A stretch of 15,051 nucleotides of DNA from CAKSFT01 sp045603125 (lineage in GTDB: Bacteria > Bacillota > Clostridia > UBA1381), in the NCBI GenBank assembly GCA_045603125.1, contig JAZULN010000059.1, positions 1-15,051 on the forward strand. Direction: 5' to 3'. The notes under the pieces are model-generated. The model searched no databases, had not been told where the DNA came from, and worked only from the letters and a program-made list of their open reading frames with translations. Shown here in pieces: positions 14,425 through 15,051 of the stretch (position 1 is the stretch's first letter; each line of letters opens with the position of its first letter). The position numbers and the translations under genes were made by a program.

Positions 14425-14516
14425 TGTGGATAAAAGCGGTAAATTTTCCTCAAAAAGTGGATATTTGACACATCTGTGAGGATAAAAGGGTATGGTGGTG
14501 GAAATTTTGTGAATAA
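14425..14516 (+). other. Array of four DnaA-box-like sites
   Basis: TGTGGATAA at 14425 is the exact complement of the DnaA box TTATCCACA. Same-orientation variants follow at 14456 (AGTGGATAT, two differences), 14477 (TGAGGATAA, one) and 14508 (TGTGAATAA, one, still within TTATNCACA). Spacings are 31, 21 and 31 bp. They occupy the otherwise gene-free stretch between gap and the ribosomal protein promoter; 14320-14420 is very AT-rich and I see nothing else in it. Confidence 0.45.
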
Positions 14517-14532
14517 TTTTAATAAAAAAACC

Positions 14533-14562
14533 TTGACATGGGAGTAGCTGTTTTGGTATAAT
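14533..14562 (+). promoter_or_regulatory. Strong promoter of the rplGB-rpsL operon
   Basis: A perfect TTGACA (14533-14538) and perfect TATAAT (14557-14562) with an 18-base spacer and a TGG extension. The leader to ATG 14605 is about 36 bases. Confidence 0.9.
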
Positions 14563-14604
14563 AGTGTACAGTCGGCAGAAATGTGTAAAAGAGGAGGAAG
14601 AGGA

Positions 14605-14844
14605 ATGATCCCTGAAGGAGCAAAGGTAAAAACAGGCTTCAAAGAGGTAATAAAGAACATTGAGAAGGGAAATGTCTCAAAGTTATTTATCGCCGAAGAT
14701 TGTTCTTATTCTATGAAGGAAAAACTGGAAGATACAGCAAAGACCAAGAATCTGGAAGTTTCTTATATGAAAACTATGAAGGAACTGGGTGTGTTTTGCG
14801 GAATCGATGTAGGAGCATCCTGTGCTGCCGTTTTAAAAAACTAG
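14605..14844 (+). CDS. rplGB: L7Ae/L30e/S12e family K-turn-binding protein
   Basis: A 79-residue protein of the YbxF/RplGB type, which binds kink-turn RNA and is found on the ribosome or structured RNAs in Firmicutes. AEDCSYSMKEKL and LGVFCGIDVGASCAAVL match the family's RNA-binding and C-terminal segments. ATG 14605 is chosen over ATG 14581 because GAGGAGG (14591-14597) is seven bases upstream and conserved similarity starts there. As in Bacillus it directly precedes rpsL, but here the gene upstream is gap (divergent), not rpoC. Confidence 0.88.
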   Translation: MIPEGAKVKTGFKEVIKNIEKGNVSKLFIAEDCSYSMKEKLEDTAKTKNLEVSYMKTMKELGVFCGIDVGASCAAVLKN

Positions 14845-14845
14845 G

Positions 14846-14867
14846 TTATATCACGAAAGTGTTATAA
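14846..14867 (+). other. GAAA-loop hairpin between rplGB and rpsL
   Basis: Nine-base arms (14846-14854 and 14859-14867, one mismatch) close a GAAA tetraloop two bases after the rplGB stop. No real T run follows, so it is unlikely to be an efficient terminator. It could be a processing or attenuation site. Confidence 0.4.
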
Positions 14868-14903
14868 TATATATTTTAGAAAAAGAGGAGGTGTAACACG
14901 ATA

Positions 14904-15051
14904 TGCCAACATTTAATCAATTGGTTAGAAAGGGCAGAGAAACATCTGTAAAGAAGTCAACTGCGCCTGCACTTCAAAAGAGCTTAAACTCATTGAAGAA
15001 GAAGGTTAACGACCACAGCTCACCACAAAAAAGAGGTGTATGTACTGCGGT
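14904..15051 (+). CDS. rpsL: Ribosomal protein S12 (5' end)
   Basis: The first 49 codons read MPTFNQLVRKGRETSVKKST and continue to PQKRGVCTA before the window ends. S12 sits in the decoding centre of the 30S subunit. The extra residues between the KGR and PQKRGVCT blocks, compared with the shorter E. coli form, are normal for Firmicutes. AGGAGG (14887-14892) lies a little far (11 bases) from the ATG. The streptomycin-determining PKKPNSA loop is outside the window. Confidence 0.97.

Noticed and set aside
14465..14496. Additional promoter from the TTGACA at 14465
   Set aside because: No acceptable -10 lies 15-19 bases downstream; the candidates TAAAAG and TATGGT are at 12 and 20 bases.
14425..14516. 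Chromosomal replication origin
   Set aside because: No dnaA, dnaN or other origin-linked gene is nearby and the boxes are few and mostly degenerate; a titration or regulatory cluster is the more modest reading.
14349..14660. Minus-strand open frame of 103 codons
   Set aside because: It covers the DnaA-box-like array, the rplGB promoter and the rplGB start, has no ribosome binding site and has a low-complexity hydrophobic composition.

Overview
The window looks like chromosome from a low-GC Gram-positive anaerobe of the class Clostridia. The basis is AT-rich intergenic DNA, strong AGGAGG-type ribosome binding sites, sigma-A promoters with TG-extended -10 boxes, U-tract hairpin terminators, a short (282-residue) QueG, the Firmicutes-type S12 N-terminus, and GTAGGG-hairpin intergenic repeats. 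I cannot name the species.

Layout. (1) 1-48, minus: the first 16 codons of secG, divergent from (2) 237-3855, plus: a tight housekeeping operon hflX - yigZ - lipoprotein - trxA - queG (ribosome rescue GTPase, IMPACT-family protein, unknown lipoprotein, thioredoxin, epoxyqueuosine reductase). (3) 3851-3973: an ArgR-type control region with three ARG-box-like palindromes spaced 62 and 31 bp, the last on the -35 of a good promoter. (4) 4005-11209, plus: argD - argF - GNAT acetyltransferase - argC - argB - uxaC - rmuC. argJ is absent from its usual place between argC and argB, where a palindromic repeat lies instead. The operon ends at a bidirectional terminator. (5) 11229-12923, minus: two transcription units. 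One is a coupled pair, an HPr-kinase/PEPCK-like P-loop protein and a soluble S24/S26 peptidase-like protein, with a consensus promoter. The other has its own promoter, a structured leader RNA of about 160 nt ending in mutually exclusive antiterminator and terminator hairpins, and a 74-codon reading frame broken by one in-frame TAA. (6) 12962-13105: four repeat units, each GTAGGG plus a hairpin whose arms change together. (7) 13156-14193, minus: gap, with two candidate operators in its promoter/leader. (8) 14194-14604: a gene-free control region holding the gap promoters, four same-orientation DnaA-box-like sites on a 31/21/31 bp spacing, and a strong promoter for (9) rplGB (L7Ae-type K-turn protein) and the start of rpsL, plus.

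The first three arg-operon enzymes plus argC and argB cover acetylglutamate to citrulline. The acetyltransferase is a candidate N-acetylglutamate synthase, and the N-terminal helix of ArgB predicts arginine feedback inhibition. uxaC and rmuC appear to be co-transcribed passengers. The least conventional parts are the 12.5-12.9 kb leader RNA with its broken gene, the HprK-like/S26-like pair, the repeat family, and the DnaA-box-like array upstream of the ribosomal protein genes.
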